Source of the DNA: Planctomycetaceae bacterium
GTDB taxonomy: Bacteria; Planctomycetota; Planctomycetia; Planctomycetales; Planctomycetaceae
Direction: 5' to 3'
Assembly (NCBI GenBank): GCA_020426505.1
Contig: JAGQPX010000081.1
Coordinates: 1-38,458, forward strand
DNA: 38,458 nt
Positions within the stretch are counted from its first letter, which is position 1, and each line of letters opens with the position of its first letter. The notes beneath the pieces are model-generated. The model worked only from the letters and a program-made list of their open reading frames with translations, was not told the origin of the DNA and searched no databases. Made by a program: the position numbers and the translations under genes. Of the stretch, positions 1-8,396 are shown one piece after another.

Positions 1-801
1 CACGCAGTCGAACAGGTCGACCCCGCGCAGCACGGCCTCGACGATGTCGATCGGTCGACCGACCCCCATGAGGTAACGCGGACGATCCGCAGGCAGATGA
101 GGCACCGTGAAATCGAGTGTGCGGTACATCTCCGCCGGCGGCTCGCCGACGCTGAGTCCACCGACGGCATAGCCGGGAAAATCCAAAGGCAGCAGCCCGG
201 TTGCAGACCGCTCGCGCATGGCTTCATCAGTCCCGCCCTGCACGATGCCGAACAACGCCTGATCGTCACGTGTCTGAGCATCGCGGCACCGTTTGGCCCA
301 CAGCGTCGTTCGATCGACAGCCGCTCGCAACTTCTCCGGAGTCGACGGAAGCGCCGGGCACTCGTCCAGACACATCATGCAGTCGGCTCCGAGCGCCTCC
401 TGAATTGCAATCGCCCGTTGGGGCGACAACTCCATCAGACTGCCGTCAATGTGCGACTTGAAGACCGCCTTCTCATCATCGAGCGATCGCAGATCAGCGA
501 GCGAGAAGACCTGAAACCCCCCGCTGTCGGTAAGGATCGGACCGTTCCAGTTCATGAACTGATGCAGCCCGCCCATGTCCGCGACGACGTCCTCCCCCGG
601 ACGCAGCGCAAGATGGTACGTGTTCGCGAGCACCATCTGCGCACCGGCGTCCGATAACTGCGACGGCCAGACCCCCTTGACGGTCGCGAGCGTCCCCACC
701 GGCATAAACGCAGGCGTCTCGACCACCCCATGCGGCGTCGACCATCGCCCGGCCCGCGCGCAGGTCGCATCATCGGTGGCCTGAACCTCAAACGAAAACA
801 T
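1..801 (-). CDS. tgt: Queuine tRNA-ribosyltransferase (partial, 3' end outside window)
   Basis: This enzyme swaps guanine-34 in GUN-anticodon tRNAs for the queuosine precursor preQ1. The 267 codons present read in frame from an ATG at 801 to the first base of the window, so the gene runs off the edge. Visible family motifs are TDSGGFQ near residue 91 (Asp92, proposed general acid/base), GIVQGG, GGLSVGE in the substrate pocket, and FDCV at the very end, whose Asp corresponds to the known catalytic nucleophile. The zinc-binding CxCxxC...H segment, expected about 40 residues later, lies outside. Typical length is about 375 residues. It starts 27 nt downstream of the small membrane-protein gene at 829-1194, so the two are probably co-transcribed. 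No truncation is evident other than the window edge. Confidence 0.96.
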   Translation of the reverse strand, partial: MFSFEVQATDDATCARAGRWSTPHGVVETPAFMPVGTLATVKGVWPSQLSDAGAQMVLANTYHLALRPGEDVVADMGGLHQFMNWNGPILTDSGGFQVFSLADLRSLDDEKAVFKSHIDGSLMELSPQRAIAIQEALGADCMMCLDECPALPSTPEKLRAAVDRTTLWAKRCRDAQTRDDQALFGIVQGGTDEAMRERSATGLLPLDFPGYAVGGLSVGEPPAEMYRTLDFTVPHLPADRPRYLMGVGRPIDIVEAVLRGVDLFDCV

Positions 802-828
802 CAGCGACTTTCAACACAGATATTGGGA

Positions 829-1194
829 TCACGACAACTCATTGTAGAGCGACGAGAACGCTGAACGGACGGTCAGGAACATGAACAATGTCACCACAAA
901 CGGGACCGCACAGGCGAGAACAGTCCACAACCAGCGCATCGAGTGCGACTCAATCAAGGCGAATCCGATCGCATTCACGCCAATCACCGCAGCGACAAGC
1001 AACGGAATGGAAACGAACCAGGCACCAAAGAACCAGCCGATGCACGTGATCACGAACAGCTGCCGGTTCGACAACTCGGTGCCGAAATCTTGAAAGATCT
1101 CAGCAGATCGCCACGTATACATGATCAATGCAACGAGTGTCACCCCCCAGCAGAACAGCTGAGCGAAAATACTGAGCCACAGAAAGGGTTTCAT
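829..1194 (-). CDS. Small integral membrane protein, unknown function
   Basis: This 121-residue protein has three or four hydrophobic spans (about residues 4-28, 45-80 and 89-112) and short polar ends. The frame is open further upstream to 1269. I chose the ATG at 1194 because the first transmembrane span begins immediately after it (MKPFLWL) and a GAG-containing purine stretch lies just upstream. The upstream extension is Arg-rich and has no ribosome site. It lies directly upstream of tgt on the same strand with a 27-nt gap, so an operon is likely. I do not recognise the family. It contains no cysteine or histidine cluster or other catalytic signature. A role in queuosine metabolism would be a guess based only on position. 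Confidence 0.6.
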   Translation of the reverse strand: MKPFLWLSIFAQLFCWGVTLVALIMYTWRSAEIFQDFGTELSNRQLFVITCIGWFFGAWFVSIPLLVAAVIGVNAIGFALIESHSMRWLWTVLACAVPFVVTLFMFLTVRSAFSSLYNELS

Positions 1195-1712
1195 TGTCTC
1201 TCGTCTCCGGATACGTCGAACGGAATTGTCGGCAACGCAAAGCCGCATCAAGGTGCAAAGCGACATCATAGAGTCGATACAACAATCTTACAGTATGATG
1301 TTGAGGATGGGTCATGGGGCAGTTTGATCTTGGGTGGCATGGCGTCACGGCGATAGCCGGGTAGCGATGTTCGAGAACCATATCAAAGACATGCTCACCC
1401 GCCGAAATGCATCCCGCATCAATCGGACCCTCTACCTGAAGTGCGCCTTCGACCAGTGAGTCCGAAGAAAGTGACCGGACGATGACCGTTGACACAGCAG
1501 AAATCGATGACGAATACGCCAGTTGGTGCGGAATGTGTACCCACATTGCGAGGCTGTCTTCGGGCAGGCCGACGAGGGAGAGCTCGCATTCCGAATTCGA
1601 TCACGCCACGGCAGGGACCGTAGCGGAGTGATTCGCTTGTTGAGCAATCACAGCGGCGTTCGGCTCAACAGTGCCTGGCTGGAGCGAGAAGTTGAACGGA
1701 GTCTGCGAAATC
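1195..1712. other. Gap of 518 nt without a convincing gene
   Basis: Several short frames exist here, for example an ATG frame at 1367-1459 (30 codons) and another at 1482-1631 (49 codons, with a CxxC). None has a clear ribosome site, recognisable domain or strong coding character, and they overlap other frames. The stretch may hold promoter elements for the minus-strand gene ending at 829, or degraded coding sequence. The minus-strand terminator at 1713-1745 marks its right edge. Confidence 0.5.
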
Positions 1713-1745
1713 AAAAAGATAGCCAGCTCGCTCGGCGAGCTGGCT
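1713..1745 (-). terminator. Rho-independent terminator for the Gly/Tyr-rich protein gene
   Basis: A perfect 11-bp stem (AGCCAGCTCGC pairing with GCGAGCTGGCT, positions 1721-1745) encloses a 3-nt loop. Read on the minus strand it is followed by ATC and then five T residues (1717-1713). It lies 80 nt downstream of the stop of the gene at 1825-2121, so it fits as that gene's terminator. Confidence 0.85.
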
Positions 1746-1824
1746 TGAATGGCGTCCGTGATTGCATTGTGGCAATCTGTCAGATCGTCGACGAACTGCA
1801 AAAGTCGGCGATGCATGATACGTT

Positions 1825-2121
1825 TCAGAAGCTGAAGTAGATGCCCGATCGATATCCACCATAGCCACGTCCGTTTCCGTAGTAGCCCCGGTTACCATAT
1901 CCACGACCGTACCGACCGTAATAGCCGCGGTTGTTCCAACCGTAGTTGTATCCACGGTTGTAACCTCGATAGTAGTTCTGACCTCCGTACCAACGGTTTC
2001 CGTAGTACCCGCGCTGTCCGCCGCGATAGTTCCAGTATCCGCGACCGGCTTCCGCCGAAGATGTCATCCCGGTGATGCCGAGCAGCGAAGTCGCCACGAT
2101 GATGAGTAAAGTCTGCTTCAT
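1825..2121 (-). CDS. Small secreted Gly/Tyr/Arg/Asn-rich protein
   Basis: This 98-residue protein has a clear Sec signal peptide (about residues 1-25, ending SSAEA). The mature region consists almost only of Gly, Tyr, Arg and Asn in loose repeats such as RGYNRGYNYG and GNRGYYGNG, with no regular domain. It is preceded by AGGAAAGGA about 9 nt before the ATG and followed by a strong terminator, so it is a free-standing, well-formed gene. Low-complexity RGYG-type sequences are flexible and sticky. I infer a structural, surface-coating or polyelectrolyte role outside the cytoplasm, but no family function is known to me. It is divergent from the YeiH-type gene, with a shared 277-nt upstream region. 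Confidence 0.85.
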   Translation of the reverse strand: MKQTLLIIVATSLLGITGMTSSAEAGRGYWNYRGGQRGYYGNRWYGGQNYYRGYNRGYNYGWNNRGYYGRYGRGYGNRGYYGNGRGYGGYRSGIYFSF

Positions 2122-2398
2122 GAGTCTCTATCCTTTCCTGAGCAGCAATTGGTTACCGCTCCACGGGGGGCGAACTGAAATGTCGGAGAGAATCCTCCAA
2201 ACGTCCTTACCCTATGTGACGCGATGTCCTCGCAGCATGGGGGCGTCTGACCGCTGACATGTGGGGAAAGCGCCCATTGTGCTGTCAGAGAGAAGATGCA
2301 CCCCAATCGCCGTTTGTGTATCTTGTGACGCTTGTGGAAATCCGCTGGTGTTCATGCGGTTTCGCGACACGATCAACCCACTGCGTCACTTGAAAACA

Positions 2399-3811
2399 AT
2401 GAACGAAGTCGAAGACATCGCCGCCGGGGCTAAACCTGCACGAATCTCCGAAGACTGGCTGGCAGTAGCGTGTGCGGCGTTGCTCCTGGCCGTCTCGTTC
2501 ACTGGGGTCTTGTTGGCGTCGAAGTATTGCTATTGGGATGGGACAAACGGGGCATCAATCGAAGTCATCAACCCGTTCAAACCCTGGGTGTCCAAGCCGG
2601 GCAAGTGGACGGAGAGTCCGGTTGACTCGTTCGTGACAACGGACGATGCAGGTGAGAAGAGTTATGGACTGCTCATCGGTTCGGTGGGTGTGTTTGTCAC
2701 GTTCGCCGTGTTGCTGACGCTGGCCGTGCAGATTCGTGACGGCGGAGGCCTGGCGTTTCTCAAGGGATTTGTGCTGGTCTTTCTGCTGGCCACGTTGGCG
2801 TATTTGTTGGCGGCTCAGAGTGTGGTCAAGGCGTACAACCTGGAGTATGCACTATGGGCGCTCCTGGTCGGGCTGCTCATCTCGAACACGATCGGCACAC
2901 CCGCTTTCATGAAGCCGGCGGTGCGGACCGAGTTTCTGATCAAGACGGGGCTGGTGTTGTTGGGTGCGGAAGTATTGATGTCACGACTCCTCGCACTCGG
3001 ACTGCCGGGCCTGTTCGTGGCGTGGGTGGTCACGCCGATCGTGCTCATCAGCACGTACATCTTCGGTCAGAAGGTGCTGAAGATGGAGTCGCCGTCGCTG
3101 AACATGGTCATCTCGGCCGACATGTCGGTCTGCGGAGTCTCGGCCGCGATCGCAGCAGCAGCAGCGTGCAAGGCAAAGAAAGAGGAGTTGACGCTGGCGA
3201 TCGGCATGTCGTTGTCGTTCACGGTTGTGATGATGATTGTGATGCCGGCGTTCATCAAAGCGGTTGGCATGGGTGAGGTGTTGGGCGGTGCATGGCTCGG
3301 CGGAACGATCGACGCTACGGGAGCAGTTGCCGCCGCTGGTGCGACACTCGGCGATCGGGCTCTCGAAGTGGCTGCGACGGTCAAGATGATTCAGAACATC
3401 CTGATCGGCGTCTCAGCCTTCGGCATCGCCACTTACTGGGTCACCAAAGTGGAAGCTGACCCGAATGGCCCGCAACCAGACGCGATGGAGATTTGGCGTC
3501 GTTTTCCCAAGTTCGTCATCGGGTTTGTGATTGCATCAGTGCTGTTCTCGATCGTTCACGGGACGCTTACCGGCGGACCGGAACTAGTCGACGGCATGAT
3601 CGATGGCTCAACGAAGACGTTCCGCGGCTGGTTCTTCTGTCTGGCGTTCGTCTGTATCGGGCTGGAGACGAGCTTTCGTGAGTTGCTGCCCTATTTCAAG
3701 GGAGGCAAGCCGCTCGTGTTGTATGTCTGCGGCCAGTCCCTCAATCTGGTGCTGACGCTCTTGATGGCATGGTTGATGTTTGAAGTTGTGTTTAAGGACT
3801 TCGTCAACTGA
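2399..3811 (+). CDS. YeiH-family putative sulfate exporter / anion transporter
   Basis: This polytopic inner-membrane protein of 470 residues has about ten or more hydrophobic spans. Recognisable family blocks (UPF0324/YeiH, Pfam Cons_hypoth698) are the [10 protein letters not shown] segment, [12 protein letters not shown] followed by KAKKEE, and [14 protein letters not shown]. The family is annotated as putative sulfate exporters, with weak direct biochemical evidence. Compared with E. coli YeiH (about 350 residues) it is longer: there is an N-terminal span and an extracytoplasmic stretch (about residues 45-85) before the core. The frame is open from 2261. I prefer the ATG at 2399 because the sequence before it looks non-coding, although no good ribosome site precedes it. 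A small membrane-protein gene follows after 3 nt, so the two form an operon. Confidence 0.85.
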   Translation: MNEVEDIAAGAKPARISEDWLAVACAALLLAVSFTGVLLASKYCYWDGTNGASIEVINPFKPWVSKPGKWTESPVDSFVTTDDAGEKSYGLLIGSVGVFVTFAVLLTLAVQIRDGGGLAFLKGFVLVFLLATLAYLLAAQSVVKAYNLEYALWALLVGLLISNTIGTPAFMKPAVRTEFLIKTGLVLLGAEVLMSRLLALGLPGLFVAWVVTPIVLISTYIFGQKVLKMESPSLNMVISADMSVCGVSAAIAAAAACKAKKEELTLAIGMSLSFTVVMMIVMPAFIKAVGMGEVLGGAWLGGTIDATGAVAAAGATLGDRALEVAATVKMIQNILIGVSAFGIATYWVTKVEADPNGPQPDAMEIWRRFPKFVIGFVIASVLFSIVHGTLTGGPELVDGMIDGSTKTFRGWFFCLAFVCIGLETSFRELLPYFKGGKPLVLYVCGQSLNLVLTLLMAWLMFEVVFKDFVN

Positions 3812-3814
3812 CGC

Positions 3815-4102
3815 ATGAGCGAAATAATGACTCAAGTGAAGTCCGTTTCAAGCGACGCATCATCGTGGCACGGTTGGGGGTTACTGCTGACCGTGTTGAT
3901 GGCAATGAGCGTGATCTGGTGCGGGTTGCTCCCCTGGATCGCAACGCGTCCACACGTGCAGCGGCAGCTGACGTTTCTTGACGAGCGAGGCATTGATCCG
4001 AGTGCGATGTTCTACACGGAACTCGACGCGATGGACGCCATCCTTGAAAGGGCCGAGGGTGACGGGGATCACCCCATCAAAACGAAAAAACCCGCCGAGT
4101 GA
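3815..4102 (+). CDS. Small single-span membrane protein, operon partner of YeiH-type transporter
   Basis: This 95-residue protein has one transmembrane segment (about residues 20-43) followed by a polar, acidic C-terminal region. It begins 3 nt after the stop of the transporter gene, so translation is probably coupled. I do not recognise the family. Its position and membrane anchoring suggest an accessory subunit or stabiliser of the transporter, which is inference. The last codons and the TGA stop (4100-4102) lie inside the hairpin that terminates the convergent small gene on the other strand. Confidence 0.75.
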   Translation: MSEIMTQVKSVSSDASSWHGWGLLLTVLMAMSVIWCGLLPWIATRPHVQRQLTFLDERGIDPSAMFYTELDAMDAILERAEGDGDHPIKTKKPAE

Positions 4103-4113
4103 GTCTCGGCGGG
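4085..4113 (-). terminator. Rho-independent terminator for the 32-residue basic protein gene
   Basis: A 9-bp perfect stem (CCCGCCGAG with CTCGGCGGG, positions 4091-4099 and 4105-4113) has a 5-nt loop and, on the minus strand, a run of six T residues (4090-4085). On the plus strand there is no T tract, so it serves the minus-strand gene. It overlaps the end of the convergent coding region at 3815-4102. Confidence 0.88.
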
Positions 4114-4164
4114 TCTGCTCGATTCATCGTTTCGCACTGTCGCGGAACGGCATCGTGAGACGGC

Positions 4165-4263
4165 TCAGGTCTTGATGTTCTTCCGCTTGGACCGACGTGC
4201 CTGAGCACTGGCCGGACGTTTACCATGATTCGCCTTCTTGAGTTTGCGTTGTGTCTTTGCCAT
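4165..4263 (-). CDS. Very basic 32-residue protein
   Basis: A short frame begins ATGGCAAAGACACAACGC and encodes 32 residues, of which roughly 40% are Lys or Arg. It starts MAKTQRKLKKANHGKRP and ends KRKNIKT. GAGG sits 8 nt before the ATG, a sigma70-like promoter lies at 4381-4408, and a strong terminator follows at 4085-4113. This set of signals supports a real gene. Composition and size resemble tiny ribosomal proteins such as bL34, bL36 or bTHX, but I cannot align it to any of them. It could be a ribosome-associated or nucleic-acid-binding peptide. The leader is over 100 nt, with a small hairpin (4295-4300 pairing with 4312-4317). This would allow autoregulation, as for ribosomal proteins, but that is speculation. 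Confidence 0.8.
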   Translation of the reverse strand: MAKTQRKLKKANHGKRPASAQARRSKRKNIKT

Positions 4264-4380
4264 GGGAAAAACCTCACGTGAATGATTTGTTGAACCAGTG
4301 TGGTCTGAGAGCACTGGAAGTGGTTTTCTTGGATATCGCCGTGTAAACCCGAATGTGATTCAGCGGGGGCGACGGTTGGC

Positions 4381-4408
4381 ATTCTAACAGGAGGCGGGCT
4401 GTTGACAA
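4381..4408 (-). promoter_or_regulatory. Predicted sigma70-type promoter for the 32-residue basic protein
   Basis: On the minus strand TTGTCA (4408-4403) and TAGAAT (4386-4381) are separated by 16 nt. Both are close to the consensus TTGACA/TATAAT. The position, just after the stop of the upstream gene at 4418 and about 117 nt before the ATG at 4263, implies a 5' leader of roughly 110 nt. Confidence 0.6.
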
Positions 4409-4417
4409 CCCGTCAAT

Positions 4418-5947
4418 TCAACCGGCACGACGCAGGAGATGCCCAAGTGTGATGGCCGCATCGCAGCGAGGGAAGGAGTCTCGATACCAGAATCTCCCGT
4501 CCGACTGCATGTTCACCGATGTTGATTGTTGCTGCATACTTCGGGCAACGCACTCGTCGCTCGGACGACTTCCGTCCTCAGTCGTGAGAGCATCCAAGGC
4601 ACCGGTGGCGGAGACGATCCGGCGTCTCAATTCGGCTGGCGGCATCAATCGCCCGTTCCGGTCGTACCATCGGAGCGACATTCCATCGTCACTGATCACG
4701 ATTCCTGCGTCCGCCGCCCCCTGTTTGACGACCAGCAGCCGCTCGCCTTTGACTGCGGACGGATCGGTGATCCAATGCACCTCGCAAGGGAGCGGTTCGA
4801 GCAGTGGCGTTAAGGTCTCAACGATCGTGGACTCAGTGCAGAGGCAGACGACCTTCCGGGCAGCGACGTCCTGAAAGTGTTTGAGGAGACTCGCCCGATA
4901 GGGAACGGATGCGTCGAAGTAGCGCTGCGTGCCGCCTTGTCGGGTCGGGCGGGAGACACCTTGCTCGAAGCGACGCCTGACGTCAGCCAGAGTTCCGTCC
5001 AACGAGAACGGAATGCCGCCAGGGCCGATCGCGTCCAGACCGGTCCACGACTGCGGACAACCGCTTCCGGTGACAAACAGCCCGCCGCTTGCCTGCAGAT
5101 GATCGACCGTGAACGTCAAACAGGGACCGCTGACACGTCCGATGTCGACAACGTTGCAACCCATGAGTCGCAACGACTCGCTTACTCCGACCGACAGATT
5201 GGGCGACGACGGTCGGGCATCCTGTCCGATGACGATCGTCGGACCACTCCGTCGTCGCTGAGGCGTCGGAGAAGAATCCGGTTCGTCGTCGGTCGGGCGA
5301 GGACGTCCGGTCAGAGGCTGATGTTCCCACAGATGCTCGGCGAACGCGGCAGCGATCTGCCCCGCCATCTTTCGAGTCAGGTGGTTGAGGTACGCCCCGC
5401 GAATGCCGTCCGCGAGAAAGGGAGTTGGACGCTCACCACGTTGGGCCGTCTGCTCGATTCGACCGATCATGGACCTGGGCAACTGTCCGGTGTCCGCTCG
5501 ATGCTCGCACAGCCGACAGTTGGGGTAGAACGCAGCCAGCCTCGCCAGATGGATCGACCGGGGGATGGGGTGCTTCTCGCCCGGACAGATGTAAGTCCGC
5601 GGGAGGTGGTCGATCACTGGCAGCGATGTGGGGACCGCATGCACTTCAGTTTCGGCGAGGGATTCGTTGGAAAATGTGGGCCGATCGTCATCAACGTCAT
5701 CCAGCGAAACGAGTGGGCCAAACAAGCGTGACGGCGAATGTGTCGTGTCCATGACGATGTGCCCATCCCAGCCGGGACGATTGCTGACGGTACAGGGTGC
5801 CCCCCAGTCTCCGGGGCAAGACTCTAAGGCAGAGAACGTGGAGAGGTCAATATCCGGTCGCCCGGCCTCCTCCGGAACGCGGTCTCGGAAGACTTTTGTT
5901 GTAATTTCGTCGATCAAGCTCTTAGAATTGCGATGTTTCACAAACAA
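4418..5947 (-). CDS. Phosphohexomutase-like protein with eroded active site and Cys-rich N-terminus
   Basis: This protein has up to 509 residues. From about residue 178 it follows the phosphoglucomutase/phosphomannomutase fold: ADGIRG, VIGQDARPSSPNL, then VTGSGCP...GPGG where active enzymes have TASHNP...GPGG. The phosphorylatable Ser position remains (Ser295) but His and Asn are gone. In the second domain the metal loop DGDxDR reads SDDGMS (419-424), so two of three Asp ligands are lost. The end (DGRFWYRDSFPRCDAA) resembles a remnant of domain 3, and domain 4 seems absent. About residues 118-150 form a separate Cys-containing segment (Cys121, Cys144, Cys147). The start is TTG at 5947 with AAGGACGG 6 nt upstream; an ATG at 5752 is an alternative. 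A binding or regulatory role is more likely than catalysis, by inference. Confidence 0.75.
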   Translation of the reverse strand: MFVKHRNSKSLIDEITTKVFRDRVPEEAGRPDIDLSTFSALESCPGDWGAPCTVSNRPGWDGHIVMDTTHSPSRLFGPLVSLDDVDDDRPTFSNESLAETEVHAVPTSLPVIDHLPRTYICPGEKHPIPRSIHLARLAAFYPNCRLCEHRADTGQLPRSMIGRIEQTAQRGERPTPFLADGIRGAYLNHLTRKMAGQIAAAFAEHLWEHQPLTGRPRPTDDEPDSSPTPQRRRSGPTIVIGQDARPSSPNLSVGVSESLRLMGCNVVDIGRVSGPCLTFTVDHLQASGGLFVTGSGCPQSWTGLDAIGPGGIPFSLDGTLADVRRRFEQGVSRPTRQGGTQRYFDASVPYRASLLKHFQDVAARKVVCLCTESTIVETLTPLLEPLPCEVHWITDPSAVKGERLLVVKQGAADAGIVISDDGMSLRWYDRNGRLMPPAELRRRIVSATGALDALTTEDGSRPSDECVARSMQQQSTSVNMQSDGRFWYRDSFPRCDAAITLGHLLRRAG

Positions 5948-5976
5948 TTCCGTCCTTCACAATCTATCGTGAGGTC

Positions 5977-7329
5977 ATGTCCAAGTCGTCCGATATCCGC
6001 ATCGTTGATGCAAGCATCTCCTTTGAACCCTGTCCTTTCCGAACGCCGCTCAAGTTCGGGGGGCGAGTCATGTCCGAGTCTCGGCTGATTAATGTCGAGA
6101 TGACTGTCGAGAACGAGCGAGGCGACCGGGCGACCGGATTCGGCAGTATGCCTGTCGGTCACATCTGGGCATGGCCGTCAGGTGCGGTCGAGCCAGGCGA
6201 CGCCGAGAAGGCAATGATGGACTTCTCGGAGCGGGCCCTCAAACTGTTCGGCCTCATTCCCGAGTCGGGCCATCCGCTGCACCTCGTGTTCTACGTGTCG
6301 GCTGAGTATCACCACTTGGGGAAGACCGTCTCGGAGACGTTGAAACTGGCTGAGCCGGTGCCGCCGTTGGCCCAACTTGTTGCCGCCAGTCCGATCGACG
6401 CAGCCCTGCATGACGCGTACGGGAGAGTGAACGGCGTCAACAGTTACAACGCGCTGTCCGACGAGTTCATGAACCACGACCTCTCACATTACCTCGATGA
6501 GCAGTTTGCGGGCGAGTACCTCGATCAGTACACGCTGCGCGAGCCGAAGGAGCGGATGCCCCTGTATCACCTCGTCGGAGCCATCGATCCATTGACCGAT
6601 GCCGACGTAGAGTCTCCGGTGGGAGACAAACTGCCGGAGACGCTCAGCGAATGGATCGCTGCCGACGGGTTGACGCACCTCAAGATCAAACTCGCCGGCG
6701 ACGATCTCGACTGGGACATCAACCGGGTGATTGCCATCGATCAAGTGGCAACCGAGGCACAAGCGGCTCGCGGGTGCAGTGAGTGGTTCTACTCCACCGA
6801 CTTCAATGAGAAGTGCGAGAACGAGCAGTACGTGCTCAACTTCCTGGCGAAGATACAGGAGCAGCGACCCGAAGCATACGACCGCATTCAGTATATCGAA
6901 CAACCGACGCACCGGGATCTGAAGTCACATCCGGATAACACGATGCACAACGTCGCGAAGAAGAAGCCGGTCGTGATTGATGAGTCACTCGTCGACTATG
7001 ACGCTCTGCTTCTCGCCAAAGAGCAAGGCTACTCCGGCGTCGCGCTCAAGGCGTGCAAGGGACAGACCGAAGCACTCTTCGCAGCGGCAGCCGCACAGAA
7101 GTTCGGCCTGTTCCTTTGTGTGCAGGATCTCACCTGTCCCGGCTATTCGTTCCTGCACTCTGCTTCACTCGCAGCCCGCATTCCCACCGTCGCAGGCATT
7201 GAAGGCAACGGACGTCAATACTGCCCCAAGCCAAACAAAAAGTGGGCCCACCAGTTCCCCAGCATGTTCGACATCACCGACGGCACCGTCGGCACCGGCG
7301 TGCTTAACGGCATCGGACTTGGCTTCTGA
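5977..7329 (+). CDS. Enolase-superfamily enzyme (mandelate racemase / muconate lactonizing type)
   Basis: This cytoplasmic TIM-barrel enzyme of 450 residues shows the full catalytic set of the muconate-lactonizing subgroup. This is the KxK motif (LKIKLAG, Lys236/Lys238), metal ligands Asp275 (in STDFNE), Glu308 (YIEQP) and Asp335-Glu336 (VIDES), and the opposite-face Lys358 (ALKACKG). The subgroup abstracts the alpha proton of a carboxylate and includes epimerases, dehydratases and cycloisomerases. The substrate cannot be read from the sequence. The N-terminal capping domain is longer than usual. The gene is divergent from the phosphohexomutase-like gene with a start-to-start gap of only 29 bp, and it ends 19 bp from the convergent M50 protease gene. 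An active sugar-acid or dipeptide enzyme is plausible. Confidence 0.88.
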   Translation: MSKSSDIRIVDASISFEPCPFRTPLKFGGRVMSESRLINVEMTVENERGDRATGFGSMPVGHIWAWPSGAVEPGDAEKAMMDFSERALKLFGLIPESGHPLHLVFYVSAEYHHLGKTVSETLKLAEPVPPLAQLVAASPIDAALHDAYGRVNGVNSYNALSDEFMNHDLSHYLDEQFAGEYLDQYTLREPKERMPLYHLVGAIDPLTDADVESPVGDKLPETLSEWIAADGLTHLKIKLAGDDLDWDINRVIAIDQVATEAQAARGCSEWFYSTDFNEKCENEQYVLNFLAKIQEQRPEAYDRIQYIEQPTHRDLKSHPDNTMHNVAKKKPVVIDESLVDYDALLLAKEQGYSGVALKACKGQTEALFAAAAAQKFGLFLCVQDLTCPGYSFLHSASLAARIPTVAGIEGNGRQYCPKPNKKWAHQFPSMFDITDGTVGTGVLNGIGLGF

Positions 7330-7348
7330 CCAGGACGACTTGTGCACG

Positions 7349-8023
7349 TCAATACCGCCGTTGCAGCATCTCGTAATTCTGGTAGGCCATGAAGCCGAAC
7401 AAGATCGCGATGTATGTTTCTTTCGCCTGAAACGCGTAGGCGGCGACGCCGATTGCCGTGATCAATGCAATGATCGTCGCCCAGCGTTCTCCCTGACGTG
7501 GATTGATGGACGTGCACACATCACGGCAGATGTTGCCCCCGTCCAATGGCAAAACGGGAAGCAGATTGATCAATCCCCACCACAGGTTGACGTGAATCGC
7601 CTGCAGAACGATGAACCCCATCAGCAGGCAGCCGTTTGCAAATTGGAACGTCCCCGATCTGACCAACAGGTAAATCAGTCCCGCCAGCAGGAACCCCGCT
7701 CCGGGGCCGGCGAGGGAAATCAAGATCGACCGCAACTGCGAGTAGTTATACCCCGGCGTGTACATCGCCAACCCGCCAAAGTGATACAGCAGAATGCGAG
7801 GCGGATACCCGAATGCTGCCGCCATGAGTGCATGTCCCAACTCGTGCACGAGGATCGAGACGAACACGATCGCCACCCACGCCAGCAGGAACTCCGGTCC
7901 AAGTTCGATCGAGCTAAAGCCAAGAATGACGGCCGTCAGCCAGAACCACGCAATCACCCGCACCGGAATCCCGAACATCGAGAACGTCAGGTCATATGGG
8001 GTCGGTTGCACCGGTCCAAACAC
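7349..8023 (-). CDS. Site-2-type intramembrane metalloprotease (M50 family)
   Basis: This 224-residue polytopic membrane protein has the zinc motif HELGH at residues 60-64 and the second conserved motif NLLPVLPLDGG (Asp161). Together these define the S2P/M50 catalytic centre. About five or six hydrophobic spans are visible, and there is no PDZ or CBS domain, so it belongs to the compact forms. Such proteases cleave substrates within the membrane, often anti-sigma factors. The true target is unknown and none is encoded next to it. The start is GTG at 8023, chosen because AAGGAGA lies 6-7 nt upstream, an unusually strong site. It ends tail-to-tail with the enolase-family gene. Confidence 0.92.
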   Translation of the reverse strand: MFGPVQPTPYDLTFSMFGIPVRVIAWFWLTAVILGFSSIELGPEFLLAWVAIVFVSILVHELGHALMAAAFGYPPRILLYHFGGLAMYTPGYNYSQLRSILISLAGPGAGFLLAGLIYLLVRSGTFQFANGCLLMGFIVLQAIHVNLWWGLINLLPVLPLDGGNICRDVCTSINPRQGERWATIIALITAIGVAAYAFQAKETYIAILFGFMAYQNYEMLQRRY

Positions 8024-8044
8024 AATCGATCTCCTTACAATGAT

Positions 8045-8109
8045 TCCCCTCTCCCGTTGAGGGAGAAGGACAGCCTCTCAAGCGAAACGCCGAGAAGCAG
8101 GGCGAGGGG
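8045..8109. repeat. Imperfect inverted repeat of the CCCCTCTCCC...GGGCGAGGGG type
   Basis: About 65 bp in the gap upstream of the M50 gene begins TCCCCTCTCCCGTTGAGGGA and ends GGGCGAGGGG. The ends are complementary and there is an internal TCCC...GGGA pair. A related but partial motif (CCCTCTCCCACCGGGGG) occurs near 34671. Similar intergenic elements are common in bacterial genomes. I saw no full second copy here. Confidence 0.45.
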
Positions 8110-8296
8110 TCGAGGCGGGACACGTAGCCGTCGTCGCCAGACGGCGGATCGTGAGAGATTGATCATCCAATTGCCGTCCGGCTTCTGGCGAAGACCGGCT
8201 ACACTCTGACGCTGTCTCTCGATCGCCTGCGTGGGACTGTAGTTCCCCAACAAATGCTTGTCGACCGGTGATCGATGAGGGTACAATGGCGCTGCT

Positions 8297-8368
<72 letters not shown>

Positions 8369-8396
8369 CTTCGTGACCGAGGGGCTTGTGCGTCGG

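Noticed and set aside
1100..1546. 148-codon minus-strand frame and the 105-codon plus-strand frame at 1523-1840
   Set aside because: Neither has a ribosome site or recognisable domain. The first overlaps the small membrane-protein gene, and the second runs through the terminator at 1713-1745.
4877..5731. 284-codon plus-strand frame
   Set aside because: It is antisense to the phosphohexomutase-like gene and has no recognisable domain.
6977..8209. 410-codon plus-strand frame
   Set aside because: It crosses the end of the enolase-family gene and runs antisense through the M50 protease gene. Its composition (Gln/Arg/Pro/Ser-rich) is typical of a shadow frame in GC-rich DNA.
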